Shown here piece by piece: positions 1 to 5,470 of a stretch of DNA of 5,470 nt. The number at the start of each line of letters is the position of its first letter. Positions within the stretch are counted from its first letter, which is position 1. The notes under the pieces were generated by a model. It saw only the letters and a program-made list of their open reading frames with translations. It ran no database searches and was not told the origin of the DNA. The position numbers were made by a program, and so were the translations under genes. The stretch covers positions 1-5,470 of the forward strand of contig DMQR01000185.1 in the NCBI GenBank assembly GCA_003455605.1, read 5' to 3'. This DNA comes from Cryomorphaceae bacterium (GTDB taxonomy: Bacteria > Bacteroidota > Bacteroidia > Flavobacteriales > Schleiferiaceae).

Positions 1-560
1 TAATTCAATTGACGTGTATCTAGTTGACGATATCCAAGCCACTGTTCTTCTGGAGGCAAATACATTCCCTCAATAACCTCGGTGTATTCAGCTGACGGAT
101 AACGGTTTTTTTCCCATTCTAAAAACGGGTCCCAATTTAAACGTCGCATCATACTATCAGGGTAATTGAGAGCTACGTAATCTTGGTAATAAGTTGGATC
201 CTCAAGGTCAGCGAAGTCAATATATTCGAAATCTTCTACCAAACCTTCAGCCAAACGAACACGAGCTATGGAATCACGAACCCATTGAACAAATTGACGG
301 TATTCATTATTCGTAATTTCAGTTTGATCCATATAAAATGAAGCCACACTCACCGCTTTAGCAGGGGCGGTGTATGCATATGGCACGTCTTCATCATGGT
401 TCCCCATTGTGAAAGACCCTTGTGGGATATATACCATACCATATGGTTCGCTTGGATACCAAGTCGGTCGGTTTTGAACACCAACTAATTCACCTTGGTC
501 ACTTCCTCCACATGAGGCCAAAAGTGCCGCTGATGTGAGCCCTAACAGGAGCTTTTTCAT
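1..560 (-). CDS. gldK: GldK (PorK-type) T9SS ring lipoprotein, N-terminal part
   Basis: The gene starts at an ATG at 560 and is cut by the left edge after 186 codons; family members are about 460-490 residues, so roughly 40% is present. It begins with a lipoprotein signal: MKK, a hydrophobic stretch, then lipobox LASC with acylated Cys17. The next residues (GGSDQGE) lack an acidic run right after the Cys, which fits an outer-membrane lipoprotein facing the periplasm. From about residue 39 it shows the formylglycine-generating-enzyme-like fold of GldK: YGMVYIPQGSFTMG (40-53), then SFYMDQTEITNNEYRQF (74-90). Residues 100-186 are acidic and aromatic, and WDPFLEWEKNRYP (143-155) looks GldK-like. 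Known role: GldK/PorK forms a ring with GldN/PorN under the outer membrane, needed for type IX secretion and gliding. It lies 49 bases after the PorP-family gene on the same strand with no good promoter of its own, so cotranscription is likely. The family call is confident; the catalytic sulfatase-modifying role is not expected in GldK. Confidence 0.92.
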   Translation of the reverse strand, partial: MKKLLLGLTSAALLASCGGSDQGELVGVQNRPTWYPSEPYGMVYIPQGSFTMGNHDEDVPYAYTAPAKAVSVASFYMDQTEITNNEYRQFVQWVRDSIARVRLAEGLVEDFEYIDFADLEDPTYYQDYVALNYPDSMMRRLNWDPFLEWEKNRYPSAEYTEVIEGMYLPPEEQWLGYRQLDTRQLN

Positions 561-604
561 AATCTAATTGTTTCTCTACTTTAATCTTAGCAAAAACCAA
601 GCCG

Positions 605-623
605 CTATATTACAAAAATATAG
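605..623 (-). repeat. AT-rich hairpin at the porP stop codon
   Basis: A perfect inverted repeat with 7-bp arms (CTATATT at 605-611 and AATATAG at 617-623, plus strand) encloses a 5-base loop. The porP stop codon (610-612) lies across one arm and the loop. The stem is almost all A/T and is not followed by a long T-run on the minus strand, so it is a poor intrinsic terminator. It could be a weak attenuator or mRNA processing point between porP and gldK, or chance in AT-rich sequence. The rest of the 49-base gap (561-609) holds no convincing TAnnTTTG promoter. Confidence 0.35.
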
Positions 624-1548
624 GATTTCTGTAACTACCTTTTTCCTTTGGTGGAATTTCAATAGTAAAACAGTAGGTCATCATGATTTCATGAGAACCA
701 CTGCTTGAGTTCCTTAACGTAGACGTGGTTAGGTCGTACGAATAACTTGCACGCAAATCTTTGGTGATTTGGTAGCCGGCCATAATAGCAAAGGCATCCT
801 GCACCCTGTATGTAACGCCACCCCAGATTTGATTATTGTACATCGCTGCCGCATTTAAATCTAACTGTGTAGTCACAAAATCAGTCTTAATCATGGCTGC
901 CGGCTGAAGCACTAAGCCATTTCCAAGGTCAAGATCATAACCTCCCATGAGGTAGTAATGACGTTGTCCGCGAATCTCTGCATTGGAGCTGCCGCCCGTT
1001 GCATTGAGAATATCTTTGGTTTCTAGAAGCCTAGTGCTACTCAATCCGGCATACCAGTTTGTGTGGCGGTAATAAGTACCAAAGTTTAAATCTGTCGCCA
1101 TCGAACTACTACCAATTGCCACTAAAGACGGGTCGTTCATGGTCTGAGGTGGGGCCCAGGAACCTGTGGTTACTGCTTTGTTTCTAAAATCCACGCGCAA
1201 TCCCAATCCCAAAGTTCCTCCTGCAAGATTCATTTGGTAACCGTAGCCCAATCCTACAGTCATATCTTGGAAATACCCAATCATATCGTTGGTCACATTT
1301 ACCGCCAAACCACCGTGAAGGATATTCAAAGGAATATTCGCTGTGAAATTCTGTGTACTTGGGGCATTCTCAAAGCCTACCCATTGTTGACGGGCCGCCA
1401 TACCTAAACATATAGCATCGCCCGCACCAGTAACTCCTGGATTGTAGAAGATTTTGTTATTCGCGAATTGGGTAAACTGCACATCTTGTTGAGCCCAAAG
1501 GCTTGAAGTGCAGAACATTGCGAACAGTGCTACACAGGTTTTTTTCAT
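610..1548 (-). CDS. porP: PorP/SprF-family type IX secretion outer-membrane protein
   Basis: This is a 312-residue protein of the PorP/SprF family, a Bacteroidota-specific group of predicted outer-membrane beta-barrels tied to T9SS export and gliding. The ATG at 1548 is chosen because it gives a clean signal peptide: MKKTCVALFAMFCTSSLWA, with signal peptidase I cleavage likely after Ala19. The mature protein then opens with the family hallmark QDVQFTQFANNKIFYNPG (about 21-38). The middle alternates short amphipathic, Gly/Tyr/Asn-rich strands (for example VGLGYGYQMNLAGGTLGLGL), as expected of a barrel. The end carries the typical SHEIMMTYCF strand and a short RNPIFL tail. Length is normal for the family. 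A longer frame opens at a GTG at 1653, but that would overlap the upstream gene and bury the signal peptide. Position directly before gldK matches the porP-porK order of Porphyromonas and suggests PorP itself, although many paralogues exist and the exact orthologue is not provable here. Confidence 0.9.
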   Translation of the reverse strand: MKKTCVALFAMFCTSSLWAQQDVQFTQFANNKIFYNPGVTGAGDAICLGMAARQQWVGFENAPSTQNFTANIPLNILHGGLAVNVTNDMIGYFQDMTVGLGYGYQMNLAGGTLGLGLRVDFRNKAVTTGSWAPPQTMNDPSLVAIGSSSMATDLNFGTYYRHTNWYAGLSSTRLLETKDILNATGGSSNAEIRGQRHYYLMGGYDLDLGNGLVLQPAAMIKTDFVTTQLDLNAAAMYNNQIWGGVTYRVQDAFAIMAGYQITKDLRASYSYDLTTSTLRNSSSGSHEIMMTYCFTIEIPPKEKGSYRNPIFL

Positions 1549-1581
1549 CTGTTTCGGCGCGTACGTGTTTTCAATTGCCGC

Positions 1582-1616
1582 TAAAGATAGAAAAATTCCC
1601 TTGCGAATGACACAAA
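1582..1616 (-). promoter_or_regulatory. Predicted Bacteroidota promoter for porP-gldK
   Basis: Within the 80-base gap before porP, the minus strand has TTTG (1616-1613), a 23-base spacer, then TATCTTTA (1589-1582), which matches the TAnnTTTG -7 consensus except for the last base. The -7 box ends 33 bases before the porP ATG, giving a plausible short leader. The spacer is at the long end of the range accepted for Flavobacterium-type promoters (about 17-23). It would let the porP/gldK unit be transcribed separately from topA. Prediction from consensus only. Confidence 0.5.
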
Positions 1617-1628
1617 CTTCCTTTATTG

Positions 1629-2780
1629 TCAAGCTTTTTGTTGCGCTTTCCACCAGCGTGATGGCAATTTCCCTTTCAAGGCCTCATCATAATCCTCAAG
1701 GCCGCAAGGAACTAAGGCTGTTCTATTCTGGTCCGGGCTGCCTTTTGGAATTTCAATCCACCATCTCCCGCTTTTAGGACTCTTGTAGAAATTTACTTCG
1801 TCGCTTTCGTCGACGAGCACGGTGTATTTTTGGTAGTCGGCACGTGATCCTTTCGGGTAGTCACCATATCGTAGAGAGATGCCTTCAAGGAAGTACCACA
1901 ACGCGTGTGCGCAGAGGTGCGCACTTTGCCCCCGGCTGTCGAGACGGGGGTTGTATTCGTAGAGGCCTAGCTGTGATAATTGGTCACTCATTCCAGCATA
2001 CCTCATAATGGCGCATAGTTCCGCTCCAGAAAGCCCGTGTGGCGAGGTATAAAATGTGCCCGGATTGTAGCTCTGCCGCACGGCCCCAAGATCAATAGTG
2101 ACAATATCGGCATCGCGAACGAAGGGTTCCGTACGAGCGATTTGGTTTTGAATTTCTCCTAGGCGTACGGCTTCAAAGAAAAGTTTATCGATGAGCTTGA
2201 TTTCTTCTGGATTATTGAAATAGGTTTGATAGCCGAGGTTAGTGAAGTTGTAAAGGTTGTGAGGCTGCTGCAGTACCAAGTGGCTCACGTAACTCTGGTG
2301 GTCTAAATCGCGTCCCTCTCCGCCCACGTCGAGTCGGGCGTCGACGGAGACCACATTAACGGTTTGTTCAAGGTGATCATAGGCGCGGTAAGAGGCAAAG
2401 GTCAATTCCTGTGATCCTCCGATTGTGATGACGATGATGTTACGCTTAAGCAGTTCGCCGGTGATTTCCTTGAGCGCAGTAATGGTGTCAATGTGCTGCT
2501 CGCCTTTGTAGAGGTTACCAAGGTCCGCCACGTGAAAATCCCAATTTCCTCTGTAGAGTTGGTACAAGAGCGGTCGAATAGCATCTGCAGCGCCGTCACA
2601 GCCAACGTTGCGGTAGGCGCGACGGTCCTCTTGAACGCCGACGATGGCCACTTGGATGCCGTCTAGATCAGGCAGGCCGTCGAGTTCAGTGTGCTTGTGC
2701 ACGACCCGGCCAAGCTGGTTCGTGTCCAGTACTGGCAGTGAGTTGAGTACACTGTCGGGAATAGGGCTAAGGTGTAGCAC
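1629..2780 (-). CDS. Arginase-fold protein with degenerate metal site (probable pseudoenzyme)
   Basis: This 383-residue protein belongs to the ureohydrolase (arginase/agmatinase/formimidoylglutamase) superfamily, whose active members hydrolyse guanidino compounds with two Mn ions. The core motifs are recognisable but altered. GGDH becomes GGSQ (121-124, His to Gln124). DAHxD becomes DARLD (147-151, His to Arg149). SxDxDxxDP becomes TIDLGAVRQ (228-236, the second Asp to Gly232, also Asp to Arg235). Asp147, Asp151 and Asp230 remain, so three of six metal ligands are lost. Other core features persist: NPGTFYTSPHGLSG (239-252) and LYEYNPRLD (273-281), including the conserved Glu275. After the core, about residues 305-383 form an extension with two RWW motifs (339-341 and 375-377). 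There is no signal peptide, so it is cytoplasmic. The start is a GTG, the only standard start between the upstream in-frame stop and the conserved LSPIPDSV. It follows topA by 32 bases. Catalogues usually call this family formimidoylglutamase or arginase; I infer that it does not catalyse that reaction. Confidence 0.85.
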   Translation of the reverse strand: MLHLSPIPDSVLNSLPVLDTNQLGRVVHKHTELDGLPDLDGIQVAIVGVQEDRRAYRNVGCDGAADAIRPLLYQLYRGNWDFHVADLGNLYKGEQHIDTITALKEITGELLKRNIIVITIGGSQELTFASYRAYDHLEQTVNVVSVDARLDVGGEGRDLDHQSYVSHLVLQQPHNLYNFTNLGYQTYFNNPEEIKLIDKLFFEAVRLGEIQNQIARTEPFVRDADIVTIDLGAVRQSYNPGTFYTSPHGLSGAELCAIMRYAGMSDQLSQLGLYEYNPRLDSRGQSAHLCAHALWYFLEGISLRYGDYPKGSRADYQKYTVLVDESDEVNFYKSPKSGRWWIEIPKGSPDQNRTALVPCGLEDYDEALKGKLPSRWWKAQQKA

Positions 2781-2799
2781 GGGTAAGTATTTTACCCGT
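2779..2799 (-). repeat. Hairpin overlapping the GTG start of the arginase-fold gene
   Basis: A perfect inverted repeat has 8-bp arms: ACGGGTAA (2779-2786) and TTACCCGT (2792-2799) around a 5-base loop. On the minus-strand transcript it begins 13 bases after the topA stop codon, and the distal arm contains the first two bases of the GTG start (2780-2778). No T-run follows on either strand, so it is not a standard intrinsic terminator. In RNA it could mask the start codon or mark a processing site; in DNA it could be a protein-binding dyad. The repeat is directly visible; the function is inferred. Confidence 0.55.
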
Positions 2800-2812
2800 C
2801 CAATTTAGGGCC

Positions 2813-5107
2813 TTATTTACGTCCGCGACGACGTTTTGTAGGCCCTGCCGCCATAAGTTCTTCACAACCGGCACGGTCTAAAGATTCGGCTTCTGTGCCT
2901 TTAGGAATCTTATAGTTGTCGCCGCCTGATTTGATGTATGGTCCGTAGCGTCCTTTGAGGATTTGGATAACGGGTTCTTCGGAGAATTCCGCAATGATGT
3001 TGTTCGCGGTGCCAGCTTCTTTTTCCTCAATGACTTGGATGGCTTTTGTCAAACTCACCTCCTCGGGAGTGTCTTCGGTTAGGCTGTAGAATTTCTTGTT
3101 CCACATTACATATGGACCATAGCGCCCTACGTTGGCCTTGATTTCAAGATCCTTGTAGGTTCCCACGGTACGAGGAAGAACCTCTTCGCGTAGGGCCATT
3201 TCCAACGTGGCATTGTAAAACCCTACGTTTAGCGGAAGTTTTTTAAATCGAGGTTTAGTCTCTTCATCTCCATCACCAATCTGGAATACGAACCCATAAC
3301 GAGCGAGTTTTACGTAAACCGGCTCACCAGTGCCAGGCTCTTCACCGAGTAGGCGAGAGGCTTTACCGCCCTGCGGGGCTTGTTCGATGAGTGGATGGAA
3401 TTGGCTGTAGAAATCCTGAATAGAATCCTGCCAGCGTACTTGACCTTCAGCGATGGTATCGAAGTTTTGCTCGGCTTTTGCGGTGAACTGGTAGTCCATG
3501 ATGAGCTTATAATGCTCGGTCAGGAAATCAGTCACTACTCGGCCGATGTCGGTAGGAAATAGTTTGTTTTTATCTGCGCCGTAAGTTTCTGTTGCAGTAG
3601 CTACGGTCAGGCTAGCAGCGTTGAGGGTCAGGACCTGATATTTGCGTTGTTTGCCCTCCAAACTATCCTTAATAACGTAGTCGCGCTTTTGGATGGTAGA
3701 TATGGTCGGTGCATAGGTTGAAGGACGCCCGATACCTAGCTCCTCGAGTTTCTTTACCAATGAGGCTTCGGTGTATCGCGGGGTGTGTTTAGTGAAGCGC
3801 TGAGTGGCAGTGATTTCTGTGTAGGAGAGACGGTCACCTTCTTTAACAGCGGGTAATTGGCCGTCTACGGTCTCCGCATTTTCCTCGTCTGTACCTTCAG
3901 TATATACTTTGATGAATCCGTCAAAAGTTATGACTTGGCCGCGGGCAGTGAAGCGCTCTTCAGAAGGGACGTTTTCGTTGGCCAATTTTATCGTCGTGTT
4001 CTCCAATTTCGCATCCGCCATTTGCGAGGCGATGGTGCGCTTGTAGATCAAATCGTAAAGACGCTTTTGTCTGTCGTCCGCACCGGCAATCGTTTTTGAG
4101 AAGTTGGTAGGGCGGATGGCTTCGTGTGCTTCCTGTGCGCTTTTACTCTTCGTACTGAATTTCCGGACTTGGTGGTATTCGGGACCGAAATGTGTTTCTA
4201 CATGTTGAGCGATGCCGGTGATGGCATCGTTGCTCAAGTTAAAGCTGTCCGTTCTCATGTACGTGATGTGTCCAGCTTCGTACAGGCGTTGGGCGAGGGT
4301 CATAGTTTGACTTACGCTATAGCCCAATTTTCTACTGGCTTCCTGTTGGAGGGTAGAGGTGGTGAACGGCGCTGCGGGGCTTCGTTTGCCAGGGCGCATT
4401 TCTACGCTCTCAACCGCGAAATTGGCCCCAGCGCAATCTTGCAAAAAGCTTTGTGCACCCTCTTGATTAGGGAATCCGTTGCTAATATCGGCTTTGAACG
4501 AAATCCGTCCGTCCGTGAAGATTCCGCTCACTTTAAATGATGCTCTAGGGGTATGGGACTCGATTTCGCGTTCCTTCTCAACAATTAATCGTACCGCCAC
4601 GCTCTGTACACGTCCGGCGCTTAATCCGCGCTTTATGCTTTTCCACAATACAGGGCTTAATTCGTACCCTACCAAGCGATCTAGGACGCGACGCGCTTGT
4701 TGTGCATCGACCAATTCCTTGTTAATCTTACGTGGATTCTCCACCGCACGAAGGATGGCGGTTTTGGTGATCTCGTTGAAGACAATGCGCTCGGTGTTTT
4801 CGTCTTTCAATTCTAGGGCTTCGCTCAGGTGCCAAGCAATGGCTTCTCCTTCGCGGTCCTCATCCGATGCGAGCCATACCTTTTCGGCTTTCTTCGCTGC
4901 GGCTTTCAATTCCTTAACTAAGGTTTTCTTGTCCTTCGATACGCAATATTCTGGGGTGAATTCGTTTTCGATGTCGATGGCCATCCCTTTATCACACAGA
5001 TCACGAATGTGACCGTATGAGGACATAACCGTGAAATCGCTTCCAAGATATTTCTGGATGGTTTTAGCTTTTGCTGGGGACTCTACAATGACTAGGTTGT
5101 GGGGCAT
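2813..5107 (-). CDS. topA: DNA topoisomerase I (type IA)
   Basis: This is a complete 764-residue type IA topoisomerase, which nicks one strand through a 5'-phosphotyrosine and relaxes negative supercoils. The start is the ATG at 5107, giving MPHNLVIVESPAKAKTI; a TTG at 5149 would add 14 unconserved residues and run into the -7 box. The TOPRIM domain holds Glu9 and the acidic triad Asp82, Asp84, Glu86 in SDEDREGEAIAWHL. The catalytic tyrosine is Tyr283 in HITYMRTDS, followed by HEAIRPT (328-334) and ELGIGRPSTYAPTI (456-469). The C-terminus has no CxxC zinc-finger modules. Instead it carries three topoisomerase C-terminal repeats around RYG (603-605), GRYGPY (661-666) and GRYGPYIK (719-726), ending in a basic tail KRRRGRK. 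This architecture is usual for TopA proteins outside the E. coli type. It heads the leftward gene run and diverges from miaB. Confidence 0.98.
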   Translation of the reverse strand: MPHNLVIVESPAKAKTIQKYLGSDFTVMSSYGHIRDLCDKGMAIDIENEFTPEYCVSKDKKTLVKELKAAAKKAEKVWLASDEDREGEAIAWHLSEALELKDENTERIVFNEITKTAILRAVENPRKINKELVDAQQARRVLDRLVGYELSPVLWKSIKRGLSAGRVQSVAVRLIVEKEREIESHTPRASFKVSGIFTDGRISFKADISNGFPNQEGAQSFLQDCAGANFAVESVEMRPGKRSPAAPFTTSTLQQEASRKLGYSVSQTMTLAQRLYEAGHITYMRTDSFNLSNDAITGIAQHVETHFGPEYHQVRKFSTKSKSAQEAHEAIRPTNFSKTIAGADDRQKRLYDLIYKRTIASQMADAKLENTTIKLANENVPSEERFTARGQVITFDGFIKVYTEGTDEENAETVDGQLPAVKEGDRLSYTEITATQRFTKHTPRYTEASLVKKLEELGIGRPSTYAPTISTIQKRDYVIKDSLEGKQRKYQVLTLNAASLTVATATETYGADKNKLFPTDIGRVVTDFLTEHYKLIMDYQFTAKAEQNFDTIAEGQVRWQDSIQDFYSQFHPLIEQAPQGGKASRLLGEEPGTGEPVYVKLARYGFVFQIGDGDEETKPRFKKLPLNVGFYNATLEMALREEVLPRTVGTYKDLEIKANVGRYGPYVMWNKKFYSLTEDTPEEVSLTKAIQVIEEKEAGTANNIIAEFSEEPVIQILKGRYGPYIKSGGDNYKIPKGTEAESLDRAGCEELMAAGPTKRRRGRK

Positions 5108-5134
5108 AATGTGGGTAAGGGTTGAATTTTGCCG

Positions 5135-5166
5135 CAAAGTAAAAACCAATTTTCATTGGTATGCAA
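5135..5166 (-). promoter_or_regulatory. Predicted Bacteroidota promoter for topA
   Basis: The minus strand reads TTG (5166-5164), a 21-base spacer, then TTACTTTG (5142-5135), which matches TAnnTTTG at all fixed positions but one. The box ends 27 bases before the topA ATG at 5107, a normal short leader. No Shine-Dalgarno is evident, as is common in this phylum. The spacer contains the ACCAAT/ATTGGT dyad described separately. Prediction from consensus and position. Confidence 0.6.
5145..5160. repeat. ACCAAT-N4-ATTGGT dyad inside the topA promoter spacer
   Basis: A perfect inverted repeat with 6-bp arms, ACCAAT (5145-5150) and ATTGGT (5155-5160), is separated by TTTC. It sits wholly between the predicted -33 and -7 elements of the topA promoter, where a bound repressor would block polymerase. 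Six-bp dyads are not rare in AT-rich DNA, so only its placement is suggestive. Confidence 0.35.
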
Positions 5167-5199
5167 CACATTATATATGCGACAGATGAACTTTTTGTT

Positions 5200-5214
5200 T
5201 ATTACTACGTAATA
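5200..5214. repeat. TATTAC-TAC-GTAATA dyad in the divergent gap
   Basis: This is a perfect 6-bp inverted repeat with a 3-base centre, midway between the topA and miaB promoters. It is upstream of both, where an activator or nucleoid protein could act on either gene. The sequence is AT-rich and may be chance; no known operator is recognised. Confidence 0.25.
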
Positions 5215-5229
5215 GATTTTTATAAATCG

Positions 5230-5240
5230 GACAAATTGTC
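5230..5240. repeat. GACAA-A-TTGTC dyad at the -33 region of miaB
   Basis: This is an 11-bp palindrome with 5-bp arms around one A, starting 23 bases before the miaB -7 box. It covers the place where a -33 TTG would be expected at normal spacing. A looser TCGG (5227-5230) and CCGA (5247-5250) pair flanks it. It may be a regulator site, but the match is short. Confidence 0.25.
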
Positions 5241-5260
5241 AGTATACCGATGTATCTTTG
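5236..5260 (+). promoter_or_regulatory. Predicted promoter for miaB
   Basis: TATCTTTG (5253-5260) is a perfect match to the Bacteroidota -7 consensus TAnnTTTG and ends 41 bases before the miaB ATG. The only nearby TTG (5236-5238) gives a 14-base spacer, shorter than the usual 17-23, so the -33 element is weak or absent. The leader between the box and the ATG is purine-rich (AAAGAAAGTAAAG, 5270-5282) but has no Shine-Dalgarno at normal distance. Confidence 0.55.
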
Positions 5261-5301
5261 ATTCCTCGCAAAAGAAAGTAAAGTTTTGAGCGAATAGATT
5301 T

Positions 5302-5470
5302 ATGGAAGCAAAAACGAAGCGCGCAAGCGGAAGAGGTCTTTATGCCGAAGGCGATAAGAACCCACACGAGCACGATGGAACCGTGCTAGAAACAAAAAAC
5401 CCTAAAGGCACCAAGAAGCTCTACATTGAGTCGTACGGTTGCCAAATGAATTTCTCGGACAGCGAGATTG
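5302..5470 (+). CDS. miaB: MiaB, tRNA-2-methylthio-N6-dimethylallyladenosine synthase, N-terminal part
   Basis: The first 56 codons are present and the gene runs off the right edge; the full family is about 440-480 residues. The ATG at 5302 is fixed by an in-frame TGA five codons upstream. Residues 1-37 are a charged, polar leader typical of poorly conserved MiaB N-termini. Residues 40-56 ([17 protein letters not shown]) are the start of the UPF0004 methylthiotransferase domain. Cys47 is the first of the three cysteines that bind the auxiliary [4Fe-4S] cluster used as sulfur donor; the radical-SAM CxxxCxxC motif would lie outside the window. MiaB converts i6A37 to ms2i6A37 in tRNAs reading codons that begin with U, in the cytoplasm. 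The CQMN sequence fits MiaB better than the related RimO or MtaB. It is transcribed divergently from topA across a 194-base gap. Confidence 0.93.
   Translation, partial: MEAKTKRASGRGLYAEGDKNPHEHDGTVLETKNPKGTKKLYIESYGCQMNFSDSEI

Noticed and set aside
1510..1548. Cys13 of the PorP-family protein as a lipoprotein acylation site
   Set aside because: The preceding residues AMF do not form a lipobox, while LWA followed by Q at 17-20 gives a good signal peptidase I site.
1590..1610. A small ATTC/GAAT stem followed by TTTTT after the arginase-fold gene, as a terminator
   Set aside because: The stem is only 4 bp and too weak; it also lies within the predicted porP promoter spacer.
1549..1653. A 35-codon upstream extension of the PorP-family protein beginning at GTG 1653
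   Set aside because: It would overlap the end of the arginase-fold gene by 25 bases, run through the predicted promoter, and put a clear signal peptide in the interior of the protein.
1508..1777. An 89-codon plus-strand frame across the porP / arginase-fold boundary
   Set aside because: It is antisense to two recognised genes and covers their intergenic promoter; the translation resembles no family.
2402..2605. A 67-codon minus-strand frame inside the arginase-fold gene
   Set aside because: It is an out-of-frame shadow of a conserved gene on the same strand.
2800..2807. TAAATTGG as a possible -7 box for a separate promoter before the arginase-fold gene
   Set aside because: There is one mismatch at a core position, no TTG at the right distance upstream, and it would leave only a very short leader.
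3380..5012. Several open frames on the plus strand opposite topA (60 to 177 codons)
   Set aside because: They are antisense shadows of a strongly conserved gene, with Ser/Arg-rich low-complexity translations and no recognisable domain.
5108..5149. A 14-residue extension of TopA beginning at TTG 5149
   Set aside because: The added residues are unlike TopA N-termini, the start is a TTG, and the segment overlaps the predicted -7 box; MPHNLVIVESPAKAKTI is the usual beginning.
1..5470. tRNA, rRNA, CRISPR array, insertion sequence or phage genes
   Set aside because: No cloverleaf, regularly spaced direct repeats, transposase or phage-like protein was seen on either strand; coding genes fill nearly all of the window.

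Overview
The window looks like an ordinary chromosomal segment of a Bacteroidota bacterium, most likely in or near Flavobacteriales. Three things point there. The start of a GldK-type lipoprotein sits directly beside a PorP/SprF-family protein, and both belong to the type IX secretion (T9SS) and gliding machinery that is confined to this phylum. Promoter elements match the Bacteroidota consensus (TAnnTTTG at -7, TTG/TTTG near -33) rather than sigma-70. The starts lack clear Shine-Dalgarno sequences. No close species can be named from the sequence alone.

Layout. Four genes read leftward (minus strand). In transcription order they are topA (2813-5107), an arginase-fold protein (1629-2780), a porP/sprF-family gene (610-1548) and gldK, which runs off the left edge (1-560, first 186 codons). 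The gaps between them are short: 32, 80 and 49 bases. One gene reads rightward: miaB starts at 5302 and runs off the right edge after 56 codons. The 194-base gap 5108-5301 is a divergent promoter region, with a good Bacteroidota promoter for topA, a perfect -7 box for miaB and three small dyads. No RNA gene, insertion sequence, CRISPR array, attachment site or origin was seen.

How the genes relate. TopA relaxes negative supercoils and MiaB thiomethylates tRNA; both are housekeeping functions. PorP and GldK belong to the T9SS: GldK (PorK) is the lipoprotein of the periplasmic ring under the outer membrane, and PorP is an outer-membrane protein. A PorP-GldK order is the beginning of the porPKLMN-type cluster, so gldL, gldM and gldN would be expected just beyond the left edge.

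The most interesting gene is the arginase-fold protein between topA and porP. It aligns along the ureohydrolase core, but three of the six manganese ligands are replaced, and it carries a C-terminal extension with two Arg-Trp-Trp motifs. It is probably a pseudoenzyme despite the formimidoylglutamase/arginase label such proteins usually get. Its start codon is GTG and lies in one arm of a perfect 8-bp hairpin. No wholly new multi-gene system is visible.
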